Shown: positions 37,431-49,607, counted from the first letter of the stretch. The stretch: 64,000 nucleotides of DNA from Pyxicephalus adspersus (GCF_032062135.1 NC_092869.1:43656293-43720292), one strand, 5' to 3'. Notes: a model not told the origin generated them from the letters alone. Made by a program: numbers and translations.

Positions 37431-37998
37431 GTCCCATTATTCATATTATTTCACTTTGCTGCTGTAGTAAGCAACGTCTATTTTTCTTATTCCCTGTGAC
37501 AACATTATAAGACTTGTAAATGTTTCTAATTCGTATTACGTACTTTTAATCCCTAGTTTTCCTATTTTGTCATTTTTACAGAAATGTTGCAGAATATGCT
37601 ATTTACATGCAATATTGGTAAATTCTTAGCATTGTCAGCATCTCTCCCGCAATGGGAAGTCTTATAGCTGGTGGTCATGTCCCATCATTCATCTAATTTT
37701 TCTTTTTTGTTTGGTAAAAAACATCTATTATTATTCCCTGTAACAACATAATTAGGCTTGTACGAGGCTCGTAAATGTTCCTCAGGGGCGGATACTGGGA
37801 GGAGTCTATCAATGGCCAATGGAATGACAGAGAGGGTGGATGAGAATGATGCATGATACCACAATGGGCTTTTAGTTTTTATTACGTCATTTTATTAATA
37901 GAAATATTGGAGAATATAGTATAGAAATATAATATTGGTAAAATGTTAGCATTGTCAGCGGCCCTCATGCTGGGACGCTTTATAGCCGGTGGTCATGT
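37431..37998 (+). repeat. diverged tandem duplication, ~250-bp unit
   Basis: Copy 1 (37431-37678) and copy 2 (37679-37998) share, in order, GTCCCATNATTCAT, TTATTCCCTGTRACAACAT, TCGTAAATGTT-like sequence, ATTACGT, AATATTGGTAAA, TTAGCATTGTCAGC and GGTGGTCATGT. Copy 2 carries about 72 extra bases (about 37785-37868). No coding content is apparent. Confidence 0.85.
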
Positions 37999-38820
37999 TT
38001 CGGTGAAGCCTCAATCCCCCTGTAGATAAGGACAAGCAAAAAACATTGTCCTCAGCTTGTATCTTGTAGCTCTGATAAGGTTTAATCCAGCCAGGAAGCG
38101 AAGCCACATAAAATATCTTTATCTGAAACAAGTACTCTGAAAGGTTAATCACACAGCGAGGGGAAGAGAGGACAGAGAAGGGACAGTTTTATGTTCCTCT
38201 GCACAGAGACCTTATTAATCATGTCTCCACTGCCTAATATATGGGTCGGAGACCTCCTTTACTCTATAATGGATAGAGCGATACCCGGGAAATTCCTGCT
38301 ATGAATATATTTGTTGCAGCCAGATGGTGTCTGATGGAGAAACTTTGTCATTTTATGGGGAATTAAACTACAATTTATCCCACAAGTCATGAAGCGATGC
38401 ACAATGAAATGTCTGCAGTCACCAAATTTTATTAAACTTACCCCAAACTGTTTACTAACCCTCAACTAAAGAAATTGGTAACCCCATTGGTTCAGGCTTC
38501 TCTGGGTACCTGCAGCCTGTTGCAAGGTGGCCCAATCACAGTATGGGATCTGAGGGGATGAGGAGCATTGATTAGTTGAGGCAATTAGAGGCAGCCAATC
38601 AGTGCTCTTTGAAATTGATTAATAGTTTTGCAGATTCAAAATGAGCAAAATGTACAACAAATATTCTGTATATACCAATACTGCATAGCAGATCAGCTGC
38701 TCCTTCAATGTTCACATCTACTAAGGAATGGACAGGAAACGTAAAAGAAAGCTAATCGTACTACTACACTGGGAGTTGTAGTATCTGAATTAATGATCTT
38801 TTCAATTCACAAAAATATCC
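37999..38820. other. unique DNA, no feature recognised
   Basis: A ZNF143-like motif in reverse lies at 38768-38782. Otherwise nothing recognised. Confidence 0.4.
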
Positions 38821-38821
38821 A

Positions 38822-38880
38822 ACACATTTCAAGGGAACTGCCTCCCTTCATCAGGGCATTGGAAACTGCATGTTTCTGGG
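38822..38880 (-). repeat. GAAACGCGT-motif repeat, decayed
   Basis: On the minus strand: CCCTGATGAAGGGAGGCAGT, then CCCTTGAAATGTGTTGG. Same layout as the copy at 13150. Confidence 0.5.
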
Positions 38881-40325
38881 AAAGACTTGCTGCTAAATCT
38901 GATTTTCAAACAAAATGAAGAAAGAAAGGATAGATCACTTTCACTTTAGTTTAGTGAATGTGGAAAAACTTTACTTTGCAAAGAATACTCAATAGCATGC
39001 CAGGAAATCTACAGAAACAATTGTTTTCTTTGCACATGGTTGGAATCTTCATTGACTCAGCTGAGTGAATTAAAACTTTCATAGTGATAATTCATTTTGT
39101 TAGGTGATCAGCCTATATTCCTTCAATTAACAAACTCCAATGAGCCTGTGGTCCACCAAAGCCAAGCAAATGATCGAAACGTCCAATCCAGATGTCCAAA
39201 ATTCTGCATGAACTGGCCACAAGTCCATTGGCACCAAATAAAAACTAAAACAAGGATTGTGCCTGTCCCGGTTTTATAGGAGTAACATTTCCTCCAATAT
39301 GAAGCTACATTTAATTAGGATCAGCTCTTATCTTTACCAATGCAGAAATGTGTTGAAACTAAGTTTTTTTTTTACATAGCCTTAGAAATTTCACTGAAAT
39401 GTTTCTTTTGATGGCGATGCCCCTTGGTGGTCTCATCAGGCCCTTTCCTGACAATTAAACTCTTCATCTGTTGGCAAATATAGAAAGCCTCCAAATTAAG
39501 CCGATTTCAAACGGCCATGCGCGATGCCCAGACCTAAGATTCCCAAATTGCTTTTTTTTTTTTAAGCCCTTTCAAACCGCCCTTCATTTGTGTTGTGCAC
39601 AGATCTGCCTTTCATGTCAGATAGAATCGCCTCCTCTTAACATGGGAGATATGATTTTATTGAAATGGTTGTGTGAAGCTGCAATTTTCCCTCCCAGCGC
39701 AGCCCCAACACACAAAGAAGGGGGGAGATTTATAACTCACTGTGCTGCAATTAAAAAACCTTCCATCACCTTTATCTTAAATGCACTCTCTGAAAAGTGG
39801 GGACGTGGGAGGATTACAGCGAGTCGGCGGAGAGCTGTGCAAAGCACTTTGTGCTTGATGAAATTGAGATTTTAAAATAATTCTTTTAGAACAGAGGAAT
39901 TAAAAGGATAGATTTTGGACTGTACTTTTTTTTCCTTATAAAATGGAAAATGTGAAAGCCACGGCGTGTATATTGTTATATATTCTTTAACTCTTTCTGA
40001 GATTCTCAGCAACGCACATCAATTCTGCCTCTGAGACAGGCCAGCTGAGTTATCAGGTGGAGATGAAATTCTAAAGGTTGGAAGGACAAGAGAGCAGACA
40101 TATTGTTGTAATATAGAGCCCTGACATTCTGCCGTTTATAACCTCCAATATTTAACTTTGGAAGTTCAGGTGAAAGAGAAGAAATACCAAAATTAAACGT
40201 CTTCTTGGGTTTTATCACCAAAGAAAAAAAGGAACCAAAGGAGAATATGGCATCCAATTTTTCTTTATTATATCATTCAATGTGTTGTGATTATTATTTA
40301 TTTTTAGTAGTAAGTTTTTTTTAAT
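38881..40325. other. unique DNA, no feature recognised
   Basis: 39470-39930 is repeat-free. No exon was supported. Confidence 0.4.
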
Positions 40326-40650
40326 TGGAATGGTCTTCCACGTCCTATCTACTTATTAACGTCCTATCCTACCTTCTTTTTATTTAAAAGAACACATAAA
40401 ACCCATCTTTTCAAACTTTCCTACATGTCTTCTTCCGTTTCTCAAACTCTCACTACTTACCCATTATTCCATCAATCCCCTCCTATTGTGTGATACTTCT
40501 CCCACCTCTTAGATTGTAAGCTCTTCTGCATGGTCCTCTCCTCCTCCTATGTAACTGTCAGTCATTTGCAACCCTTATTTATTGTACAGCTCTGCATAAT
40601 ATGTTGGCGCTACATAAATACTGTTTATTAATTATATTAATAATAATATT
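40326..40650 (+). pseudogene. L2-type LINE, 3' end of reverse-transcriptase ORF plus 3' UTR
   Basis: This is the 3' terminal part of a non-LTR retrotransposon. From 40326 the + frame reads WNGLPRP, then FKRTHKTHLFKL, the shape of the C-terminal end (W-N-x-L-P ... F-K-x-x-L-K-T-H-L-F) of L2/CR1-type ORF2 proteins. That part binds and reverse-transcribes element RNA in intact copies only as the extreme end of the protein; the catalytic domain is not present. After the stop comes the 3' UTR with AGATTGTAAGCTCTTCTGC and TGTCAGTCATTTGCAACCC, then the tail AATATGTTGGCGCTACATAA and a T/A-rich end. The copy is 5'-truncated and non-functional. It identifies the shorter tails elsewhere in the window as belonging to this LINE, and shares its last ~40 bases with the SINE. 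Confidence 0.78.
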
Positions 40651-40842
40651 AATAAAAAAAAATTGGATTTCTCTCTAAGAAAGCCAAGCATAAACTTAAT
40701 CCATTGAAATTTAAACTGGATCCATTCAAATTTAGAATAGAGCATTCCTCTTATCAAACTATCTCCCCTTTGCCATTTATTGTTAGATACCTAGAACTCA
40801 TCTGTCATACCTCATCCTTATCTCTTGTGATTTTGTTACATT
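40651..40842. other. A/T-rich DNA, no feature recognised
   Basis: Low-complexity TAATAATATT sequence follows the LINE tail; the rest is unrecognised. Confidence 0.4.
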
Positions 40843-41071
40843 GGGCCTGATTTATTAAAGCTCTCCAAGACGGAAGCGTATACACTTTTATCAGTGAACC
40901 TGGGGGATCCAACAAATCTGGAATGGATCTGGCCCAGGAATGAAAACATTTGATTTAAAAACAAGTAGGAAATGACTTTAGGAAATCCATTCCTGGTTTT
41001 CTGGATCACCCAGCTTCACTGATGAAAGTGTATCCTCTCCTGCCTGGGAGAGCTTTAATAAATCAGGCCAA
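40843..41071. mobile_element. palindromic MITE, full length
   Basis: Ends are near-identical inverted repeats of about 25 bp: GGCCTGATTTATTAAAGCTC at the left, and the same on the minus strand at the right. The inner arms also pair (CACTTTTATCAGTGAACCTG with CACTGATGAAAGTG). No coding sequence. Confidence 0.88.
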
Positions 41072-43535
41072 ATATATCAATAAATAGACACCAGTTACCG
41101 GTCATAGTGACAGCATCCCCATGCTAACCTTACCTGCTCTCCTTCAAAGCTTCATGCATTTCTGCTGCTGGCAATGCGATCTGATGTGCTGGCACATAGC
41201 AGAGCAGTGAGTACCCTTCACTGGTCATGTGATGATGGTTAGCCCTAGCTATTGGCTGCTTGGCCCCGGTACTGTCACCATGCGGCAGGTCGCACCTTAC
41301 CCAAAGATGCCAGGTTTGTCACCGGCTGTGGAGGAGCTGCAAACATCACAGGATATATTTGTATATGTGGGATCATGAAAGGTTCTTTCCAAAGATGTTG
41401 TCATTTGCTTTAAATGGCCATGGTGCCTCTTTAAAGTGTTTTTCTGGCCAAAATATATTTGGCAAAGAGGTGCCATGTTGTGGGTAGCAGCAAAATGTTT
41501 ACAGTAACACCTAACACTAAAAACACTGCCAAACTTTACAAATATCCTATCAAAATATTACTATGAATTCATGCTCGTTTTTTTGTCTGGAGTTTCACTT
41601 TAACTATGACAAGCTTATAAGGCAGACGGATTACATCAGGCTGACCCTCGTCTTGTCCAATCTCAGATTCATAAGATCATCTGCCATTTGTTTCACTAAG
41701 AGCTCTGAGAATTGACTGATGTATTGATTGGTGACACATATATATATATGTGATGGGTTTGCTCACTCCGCAGGTCATGTGATCCATCAGGGCCATCCAT
41801 TACTAATAAATGGATCTCTTTGGAGTCAGCAGACACTGAGTCAGGCAGGAAGTAGTAATGGGGCCCTGCACTGGTCCCCCCCACCATGACTGGCATGTTT
41901 ATTGGATTTTTCTGCACCCAGCCCTGATGAATGCGGTGGGGGAAAATATACACATAATAAAATAATAAAATAACTTGATTGATGGGTCTCACTCTGAAGT
42001 AATGGGAATTTCTTTGCATGTAAACCATGCTCAGTAAGAGATGAAAGCCAATTAAAGGAAAAGGTGGGCTGAGAAGGGAGGAGCTAGAAGTTGGTTGTCC
42101 TCCACCCAAAAAATGAAGCAGCTCTATATGATTTGCTGCAGTTTTTATTATAGATTGTTAGAAGCTCACAGTGTGCAGTGAAATCAAAGTAATATAAAGT
42201 ATCACTTACCGATTCCCAGAAAAGGTTAAATACTACCTAGAAATAAAGACATTACACCTTAGAATAAATATTTCTATTGTTCCTTTTTAACCAATAGTTC
42301 TGTTTACAGGGCCCAGTGCTGTCAAATTAGAATCCCACAATAATCTCTTCCAGGATTGGCTGCTCTCCAGTACTGCATTCAGCAAATGCAGCATAGAGTC
42401 AGGTGAAGATAGCTGTCCTTGGCTACCCTGTTGCTTGATTGGCATGTAAACAATGACCTTCAGCCAATCAATCAAGAGGTCAACCAAGGACATCTGTTTC
42501 TGGCTGCCCCAGGTGAATGCAATGAAGGGAGTTCTGCTCAGATGGGGAAGCTTATATAGTTGTGTATTTATTTGTGTCCAGCCAATCCAGTAAGAGGGCA
42601 GGTAAAGGCAGGTGTCTTTGCTGACTTCATACAGCATATGAGAGCAACAGATGCTGGAAGGACTCCTTGTCGGATTCTATTTAGACATTGCTGGACCTAC
42701 AAAAGTAAGTATTTGTTTAAAAAAAGTGGTTGTGTTTATTTTTAGGTCTTTTTTAACCTTCCTGAAAATGGGTATGAGGTGCTATGTACCCATGTGCTTA
42801 TTACCCAGGGTGAGGGGGCAGATATCTGGGAGCCTCTTCATTATTAGATGCTTACAGTTTCAAAATAAGCTCCCCACCCATGGACCCCAACAACACAGCA
42901 GTCACATTGGGGTAATGAGACCTTGCCACCATTGGGGTCAGACGGGTGGCTAGTTTTGCAGATGAGGATTTTTTTTGCCTCTTGCCTTCTTTAGAAATCC
43001 CAATTCCAGAGGACCTTTTTGGGGTTAGAAAAGGGGACACACATGCTCTCTGCCCCCTTTCCCTTTTTGTTATAGTCCCATGGAAATCACCCAACAACAG
43101 CTTTACAGCAAGAGGTAAAAAATGAAACAGCTTCTCATGACGTGCCCATCTTAGAATCCCAAGCTCTTCATGTGTGGCCCTCCAGGATTAGTTTGGGCCG
43201 AGCCGGGGACAGCTGTCTGCCTGTAGTCTAATGGAAGATATTCTGGAGGGAAGAGAACCAGTACACATGTTATTGTTAATCAATCCTGCGCCTTGGCTGC
43301 TGCCATAGAGAGGAATCGATGAGCCATCCCCCGACATCAGCGCCTCCTAAATGGACCAGAACTTTCTGAACTATCAGAGCACTTTGGTGTTGGAGCTTCG
43401 AGCTCCGCACAGCTTGAAATCCGTAGTTACTCCAAACTGCACAGAACTGAAGAGACCACGACTGTGCCTAAGCCTGACTGCTGCCCGTTAGTCACTCACA
43501 GTCATCGCGCCCAATGAGGGGCCGTCTGTCGGAGA
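41072..43535. other. unique DNA, no feature recognised
   Basis: Contains a short perfect palindrome, ACATATATATATATGT, near 41738-41755. No gene or larger repeat recognised over 2.4 kb. Confidence 0.45.
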
Positions 43536-43536
43536 T

Positions 43537-43600
43537 TATTAATATTAAATTGTATTTATAAAGCGCCAACATATAACATAGCGCAGTACAAAAATACATA
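43537..43600 (-). mobile_element. LINE/SINE tail fragment
   Basis: TTATAAAGCGCCAACATATA and AGCGCAGTACA are the reverse complement of the shared L2-type tail. Too short to assign to LINE or SINE. Confidence 0.65.
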
Positions 43601-44789
43601 ACTGAACTGGGGTCTATATAACATGTAATATTGTTTGCAGTTTAACTTCAAAAAGTAAAAACAATTTTGACGGGAGGTAGAAGTGAAGAGAAGGAACAAG
43701 GGGACCAACCTCAAACATGATCTGACCTTTGGGGGCCTCTTAAAGTATTGGTTCCTTAGAGACTGTACACACTGTGAGACATGTTGGTGGTATGTAAGTA
43801 AAATGTAAGCACAAATTCAGCCACAGCTGTCACAGCACCATTGGCCTTCTGGTGCTTCCTGTATTCGAATGTTTGGAGGATTCTCCAGAATGCTGCGGAA
43901 TGCTTCTCTGTAGGAAAGATTCGTTGTCCACCCAGCAGTGTGCCCCCCAATCCCCCAAGCCCAGACAGCCTCATCCATCATATTAGGTCCCTGCTACATC
44001 CTCAATAGCCCTGCTGGCATTTTGCAACACCTGAAGTCCTGGCGGACCCAACTTTCTTATTTCTCTTTCCATCCATCATCTATTGATCCATCACAAAGCA
44101 TGGCAGAGCGCGTTCAGAAAACGTTGTTCAGCAGAGACGGCGGGCCGGTCACGGCTCGCTTTTTCCGCTCATATTTCCCGTCTACCAGAAGAGATAATGG
44201 TAGAAATACGGCCCGGCTCATGTCACCGTAAAGGAATTTTATACGGAGAGCACCATTATGGCCTATCATTCGGAAATGTCAGGCGGATAAACTGCTCCGG
44301 GGAGCTCTGCGGGCTTTGGAGCCGGGAGATCACTCATCCCTTCTCTGACGCCTTTAACGATCTGTCGTTGGGCACCGGTAACATTTTGAAGTGGATTGTA
44401 TTGTTAATGCTTTTATGGGAGTTTAAAGTTCTTTGCAGCTCATCTGTGGGAACCAAATTGTCATCTTCGCCTCCCTACCGCCCGCCTGCCGATTAACCTG
44501 AAGATTTCATTAACGCCGCCAGGCGATCAATAAACGGAGAATGACTTTTTAACGTCTGACAACCTCGATGATTACGCCGTTTTCCCCTATAAAGGTGCTC
44601 AGCAAATGTCACTTTTGTGTGCCATTATGTAAAGATCTTCAAGAAAATATTTCAAAAGTCTGCCCTGCGAAAAAACGGCAAACTTATTTTACTGTCTGTA
44701 ATCACCGGCACGGCATCACCTGCACGCTGGATGCAATCGAACATCAAGGTGCTTGAACTGGGGAGCGGGTTTAATGAGAAGAGTGACTG
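43601..44789. other. unique DNA with CpG-retaining segment
   Basis: 44085-44560 is repeat-free with many CpGs (GACGGCGGGCCGG near 44137). A 137-codon frame here has no recognised domain. Regulatory conservation is possible but unshown. Confidence 0.3.
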
Positions 44790-44905
44790 GATACAATGTT
44801 GCAGTCTGATCACCAAAGGAGGGGGAATGTAGACTAAGAAAATGCTTCTTTCTGCCTGCAGCAGAGTGATGACATCATCTCAACCTGGGCACAGTCACTA
44901 AGTGG
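44790..44905 (+). repeat. dispersed repeat (CAGTCTGATCACC family)
   Basis: TACAATGTTGCAGTCTGATC, AAATGCTTCTTTCTGCCTGC and AGCAGAGTGATGACATC match copies at 29205, 56530 and 63575 (inverted). Confidence 0.65.
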
Positions 44906-45531
44906 ACATTACAGACAATTTTTTAGTGATTTATTTTCTAAGAAATGATCTTGTGCTGTGTATTGAGACATGTGGGGTGTTTATAGATGGAGATAATGGA
45001 AATGTGGCACTGACTGAGATAAACCCTCTCCTCCGGCTGGCTGCTTGTAATTTGACATTGCAATAGGAGGAGAAATGTTCCATAGAAGCTTGTCTGGACC
45101 ATTTTGTACATCCCATCTATCTCCCAACCCAGAGTCAGCCCTGTGTACATCTCTCCATGAGCGTTGTAACGGCGCCAATGTTTAGCTTGGTTATCAGGCG
45201 CAGGATTGGGAGCCAGTGATGGCCGAGCTAGAAATCTGCAAGTTGGCAGCCAGAAATCAGTGGAGGTCTTCCAAGAATTTCTGAAGCCGAGCTTTGTAAA
45301 AAGCATAAAGAGACGAAAGATAGAAGCTAAGAACTTAATCCTTCCGGATCAGAACTGTCAGCCAGGTCGGAGGGTCCCCCTTGTGATGACATTGCCGGTC
45401 AGGTGCCAGCGGCACAGGGGGTCCTTCACAGAATGAGGGTTAACTTTGCTGGGGAGAGGCGGATCTGAGTATAAAAGGGCGAGCTGATGTCGCTCTGGAA
45501 ATACAAATTTTACATCATTACCATTCCACCA
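44906..45531. other. unique DNA, no feature recognised
   Basis: No gene or repeat recognised. Confidence 0.4.
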
Positions 45532-45811
45532 TTAATATTATTATATAGTATTTATATAGCACCAACATATTACGCAGCACTGTACAAAGTGGCTCACAAT
45601 CTAATGTCCCTATCATAGTCATATGCCATTACACAGTTTAAGGTCAATTTTGGGGTAAAGCCAATTAACATAACTGCATGTTTTTGGAATGTGGGAGAAC
45701 ACCGGAGTACCTGGAGGAAACCCACGCAGACACGGGAAAAACCCGAAATCCAAACCTGGAACCTAGCGCTGCAAAGGCCAGAGTGCTAACCTCCGAGCCA
45801 CTGTGCTGCCC
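45532..45811 (-). mobile_element. tRNA-headed SINE (V-SINE-like), near full length
   Basis: On the minus strand it starts GGGCAGCACAGTGGCTCGGA then GGTTAGCAC, a recognisable RNA polymerase III A box, followed by a decayed B box (GGTTTGGAT). The centre (GTGGGTTTCCTCC-like, TTCTCCCACATTCCAAAAAC, ATGCAGTTATGTTAATTGGC) resembles the conserved central region of vertebrate V-SINEs such as DANA/HE1. The 3' end (GACATTAGATTGTGAGCC, GTACAGTGCTGCGTAATATG, GGTGCTATATAAAT) is the L2-type LINE tail. Confidence 0.82.
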
Positions 45812-47843
45812 ATGTTGGATGACGAGTCTCCTCTCTGTATCATTCAGGACACAGCTGGTTCTGGGGGATATGGGAAACTTTGGAGCGACCCAACAAATTC
45901 CTCTTCAGCATGATGGATTATTAGGAAGTATAGTTACCCCCCTCTGCCTAAGCTGCCCAGTGGGCTTCCAGAGGAAACCTGATTACAGGAGAAGATTTGG
46001 CAGTAAATGGGGTTGGAGCACTGGCAGACTAAGCCAACAATGGGGCCCTGTGCAGAATTCACTTGGATTCCCCTAGCCAAACTGGCATGGGCCCACTGTG
46101 GAGGCTGAGGAGGTTCCAGGGCCCTTGTGCACTGGCACACTTTGCACCCCTTTATCTTGGGTTGGATCATCCCTTGAAATGGAAGACGTGTCACTCTGCT
46201 GTTTTTTAAGCTGTGGTCTCCCTTCGGGGCCCAGGCGAGTGTTCAGGATAATCATAAAGTGTCAGCATTATGACAGTCAGCACAATCAGCGCCATTATCT
46301 GAACGTGTGACAATATGCCAGCTGCAAGAAGAGGAGACAACATTGTATTTTTTTTTCTCAGGGCCACAATATTTGCCGCCTTCCCTGGTGGATTCTGACG
46401 AAGCCACTTCAGTCTATGATAACCTATAAGATCCTCAGATCCACAGCCAGGGACACCTATGATGCATTAGGTTCAACATAACACTCCTAGCAGAGGTGGC
46501 ACAGGAGCTAAAATGAACAACGTTATATCACTTGTGTGAACCTGAAATCCCATCAATACTCAATGTAATGGAGACGAACAATCTGTGTGACACCCCTTGT
46601 CCGCAGGTGACGTGCTGATGTGCAGGGCCAGCACCAAACTATGGTCTCCTCCAATTTTAGAGAATGCTGAATCTACCCAGAGGGGTCACAGACTCTATAT
46701 GTCCCATAGTTAGGAAACGCAGATGGTTTAGATTTAGGGACAATCTGACTTTTTACCCTTTATTATCTTGTGCAGCAGAGATATACCCTCCTAAATCACC
46801 CCTTCAGGTCCCTCTCCAGTGCCCTTCCTAACCCAATTTTGCTGATTCCTAGAAAAGTTCTGCAAAGATTTTCCAGAGCCATTGGAGGAGATATTGGAGA
46901 AATGCGGCCACAGACTATTTCTTAGTGCACTAATCTTGGATTACACGTACCCGGTGCTCTGCCGTACAAATTGCATTATATGAGCCTGAAAAGTTGTTAA
47001 ATTTATAGAAACTTCCTAATGCATTTTTTAGTGGCCTTTGAAATAGGGAGCCGATACAAAGGGCCAATCTCTGAAATGATTGCAGTCATTTCGTTTGTTT
47101 CACAAGGAAAACTGTTCAGCTTTTAAGAATGGCCAATTATTCCTTCAATGTATATCCGCTGCTGCAAGTCAGAGTACAATTTAAACTCTGCGGCAATTGT
47201 CTCACACTGTGTTCCCTCTCTCCTCACACTCGGCAATGTACGGAGCAGGGACTTTTATCTACAGATATCACTCAGATGGGAGATATTAGGAGACAGAAAT
47301 GTGCAGAATATTTGTCTGTGGAATGGTAATATCTGTGCGCCTGCTTAGGCCATGGACGCCAAGGGGCGACTGACTCATCGCATCCAAAAACCATATATTA
47401 TATAAATATTAATTTAATTTCTTGCACACCCAACCCCAAAACGTCATCCTCTACTGAACCCTGAAAGGGAATCTTTGCTGTCTTGCACAGCTTCACTACC
47501 TGAAGAATATTCAGATTTCTGTTTCATTTGCCAATCCCTATATCAGTGAATGGCACATATGTGAAATAGGGATGGAATATAACACAGATGGAAGTATTGG
47601 ATGCTGAAGACTCAGCACCTTCCAGGGAGCTTTGCTGCAAAATTCACCTTCAGTCTAGAGATTTCCCTTACTGCTGGATGTCCTCAGTCTAAGATCATTC
47701 AGTAAGCTCTTGAACTCTCTCTATATCTTTTTCTTTTTGGCAATTCTTTATTCTTTTTTATTATTTTCATGCATCTATATTGCAATCGTTTTGGCTTTGC
47801 TCTTTATTTTCCATATGTTCTAAGAACAAAGGAACCAATAAAG
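45812..47843. other. unique DNA, no feature recognised
   Basis: A splice-acceptor look-alike ends near 46361 (T-run then CTCAG). No supported exon. GGGCCC-rich words near 46040-46110 may be old repeat. Confidence 0.4.
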
Positions 47844-47984
47844 TGCATGTTTTTGTAGGCATAGTCGGAGTGCCCAGGATAAACAAACACGAACATAGGG
47901 AGAACATGGAAATCTTTTGAAGATGGTATCCTGGGCAGGATTCAGACCCCGGTGCTGCACAGTTTGTAGCACGGACTGCTGACC
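47844..47984 (-). mobile_element. diverged SINE fragment
   Basis: GTGCATGTTTTTGTAGG, AGGGAGAACATGGAAAT, ATCCTGGGCAGGATTCAGAC and GGTGCTGCAC follow the order of the SINE centre and head on the minus strand. The tail is absent. Confidence 0.65.
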
Positions 47985-48616
47985 TTTAATTATGAATTAT
48001 TGGATTTCTATTACTGAATCTAGGTAGGGGGCTTCTTATATGGAAATTAACTGATCCCCCAAACCACACCAACCACTTGGCTTTTTGTGTTATAAGCTCA
48101 TTGGATTCTCTGGCTGCCTCCATCATCACCAACACTGATTGTCATTCTGTGATACAGAGACATCTCCATCCAGCAGGTCAGTACAGCACATCCTGATTGT
48201 ATGGGAATTATTCCTCCAAGCAGCTGCTCTCCGCTACAATTCCAGTTCTGAGCAGAACCTGAGCCAATGCTGAGACACAACTTAATCATCGGCTCTGGCA
48301 GAGTCGCTGCAACCAGCTGGGATTTCTTGTGTCCCAATAAACAGGCGGCCGGACATCTCTTCATCAGCAGGATCAGATGAAACGAATGTCTGAATATTGG
48401 AGAATGTCAGAGCACGGCGCGGTCCCAGAATTCTCCATCACTGGACCGCCATGTCCCATCACTTTGCCTAACGCCAAGGGTCAGCGAGGGGTTTTATTTG
48501 TGCAATTTTGACCATAAAAAGGTATCCTGGAGGGCAATATGTTAGTGTAACACTTCCAGGCAATTATTACCCCACACAGAGATCACAGGAACTCCCCCAG
48601 ATTCCCTCCACGTCAC
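47985..48616. other. unique DNA, no feature recognised
   Basis: No gene or repeat recognised. Confidence 0.4.
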
Positions 48617-48660
48617 CAATCCCAAGCCCTGATGAAGTGTGTGCCTTTACAGCTCCTGAA
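48617..48660 (+). repeat. GAAACGCGT-motif repeat, decayed
   Basis: CCCTGATGAAGTGTGTGCC then CTCCTGAAATGAGTTG keeps the two-part layout of the family. Confidence 0.4.
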
Positions 48661-48732
48661 ATGAGTTGTTTTATTTAGAAAAATAATTAATGAACTATAT
48701 TAAGATTTTGGAATATCTTTGACAAAAATTAA

Positions 48733-48948
48733 TTTAAAGTTCTCCAAGACTGTATAGGACATACTTTCATCAGTGAACCTGGATGATCCAGCAAACCTGG
48801 AATGGATCTGGCCCAGGATTCAAAACATTTGCTAACAAATAGCAAATGTATTTTTGAAATCTATTGCATGTTTGCTGGATCACCTGGCTTAACTTATGAA
48901 GGTGTATCCTTTCCAGCCTTGGAGAGCTTTAATAAATCCGGCCCAATG
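48733..48948. mobile_element. palindromic MITE, diverged
   Basis: Arms pair as in 40843-41071: TTTCATCAGTGAACCTGGAT at the left; TTGGAGAGCTTTAATAAATC then CGGCCCAA at the right. The left terminus is degraded. Confidence 0.82.
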
Positions 48949-49138
48949 TTCCAATAGATCAGTGATAACCCCAAGGGGCAGCTTGCCAATACCCTTGTAC
49001 CTAAAAGATAAGACTCAGCACCCCCTAATCTCAGTTTTCTGGTTATTTGACTTGAACATGTAAGTGCCCATTTTTTAGTGTTCCTCAGAAGCAAGTTCCT
49101 TATTCAATAATGTAAAATAATGAGCGTTGTTTGATAAA

Positions 49139-49333
49139 TGGGCCTGATTTATTAAAGCTCTCCAAGGCTGGAGAAGATACACTGTTATCAGTAAACCTGG
49201 GTGATCCAGCAAACCTGGAATGGATGCAAAGTCATTTGCTAATTGCTGCAATTCAAGTTTGCTGGATCACCCAGGTTCATTGACGAAAGTGTATCCACTT
49301 CAGCCTTGGAGAGCTTTAATAAATCAGGCTCAA
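49139..49333. mobile_element. palindromic MITE, short copy
   Basis: The left end GGCCTGATTTATTAAAGCTC and its inverse (GAGCTTTAATAAATCAGGC) at the right are nearly perfect. The unpaired centre is shorter than in the 40843 copy. Confidence 0.88.
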
Positions 49334-49344
49334 TGAGAGGTGTC

Positions 49345-49607
49345 CACAGGACCGGAAGTCTTTTTGAATTATCAATACAAAATGTGTTTGAATGAGTTTC
49401 AATTTGAATTTCCCGCACACGCGCCGACATCATTGCCGAGGGACACGCACACGCTACGGACGGAGAAGAAGAAGCCGGCCGGTAAGTGATCGATAAACCC
49501 GAACTTTTCTCACTGTATTTTCATACAGTGAGAAAAGTTGGGGTTTATCGATAATTGTAATTTTTGTAAACCCGAACCAAAGTCGGGGTTATCGCTCGGG
49601 TGGTTAA
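49345..49607. repeat. CpG-rich segment with near-perfect 29-bp hairpin
   Basis: Arms 49489-49517 (ATCGATAAACCCGAACTTTT then CTCACTGTA) and 49524-49552 are inverse copies with one mismatch, separated by a 6-base loop. Before them is CpG-rich sequence (CACACGCGCCGACATC near 49415) and after them GTCGGGGTTATCGCTCGGG. The segment is probably an unclassified transposable element; its borders are not defined. Confidence 0.7.

Noticed and set aside
44083..44496. 137-codon frame in a CpG-rich stretch
   Set aside because: No domain, no splice context, overlapped by another frame of similar size. Composition explains it.
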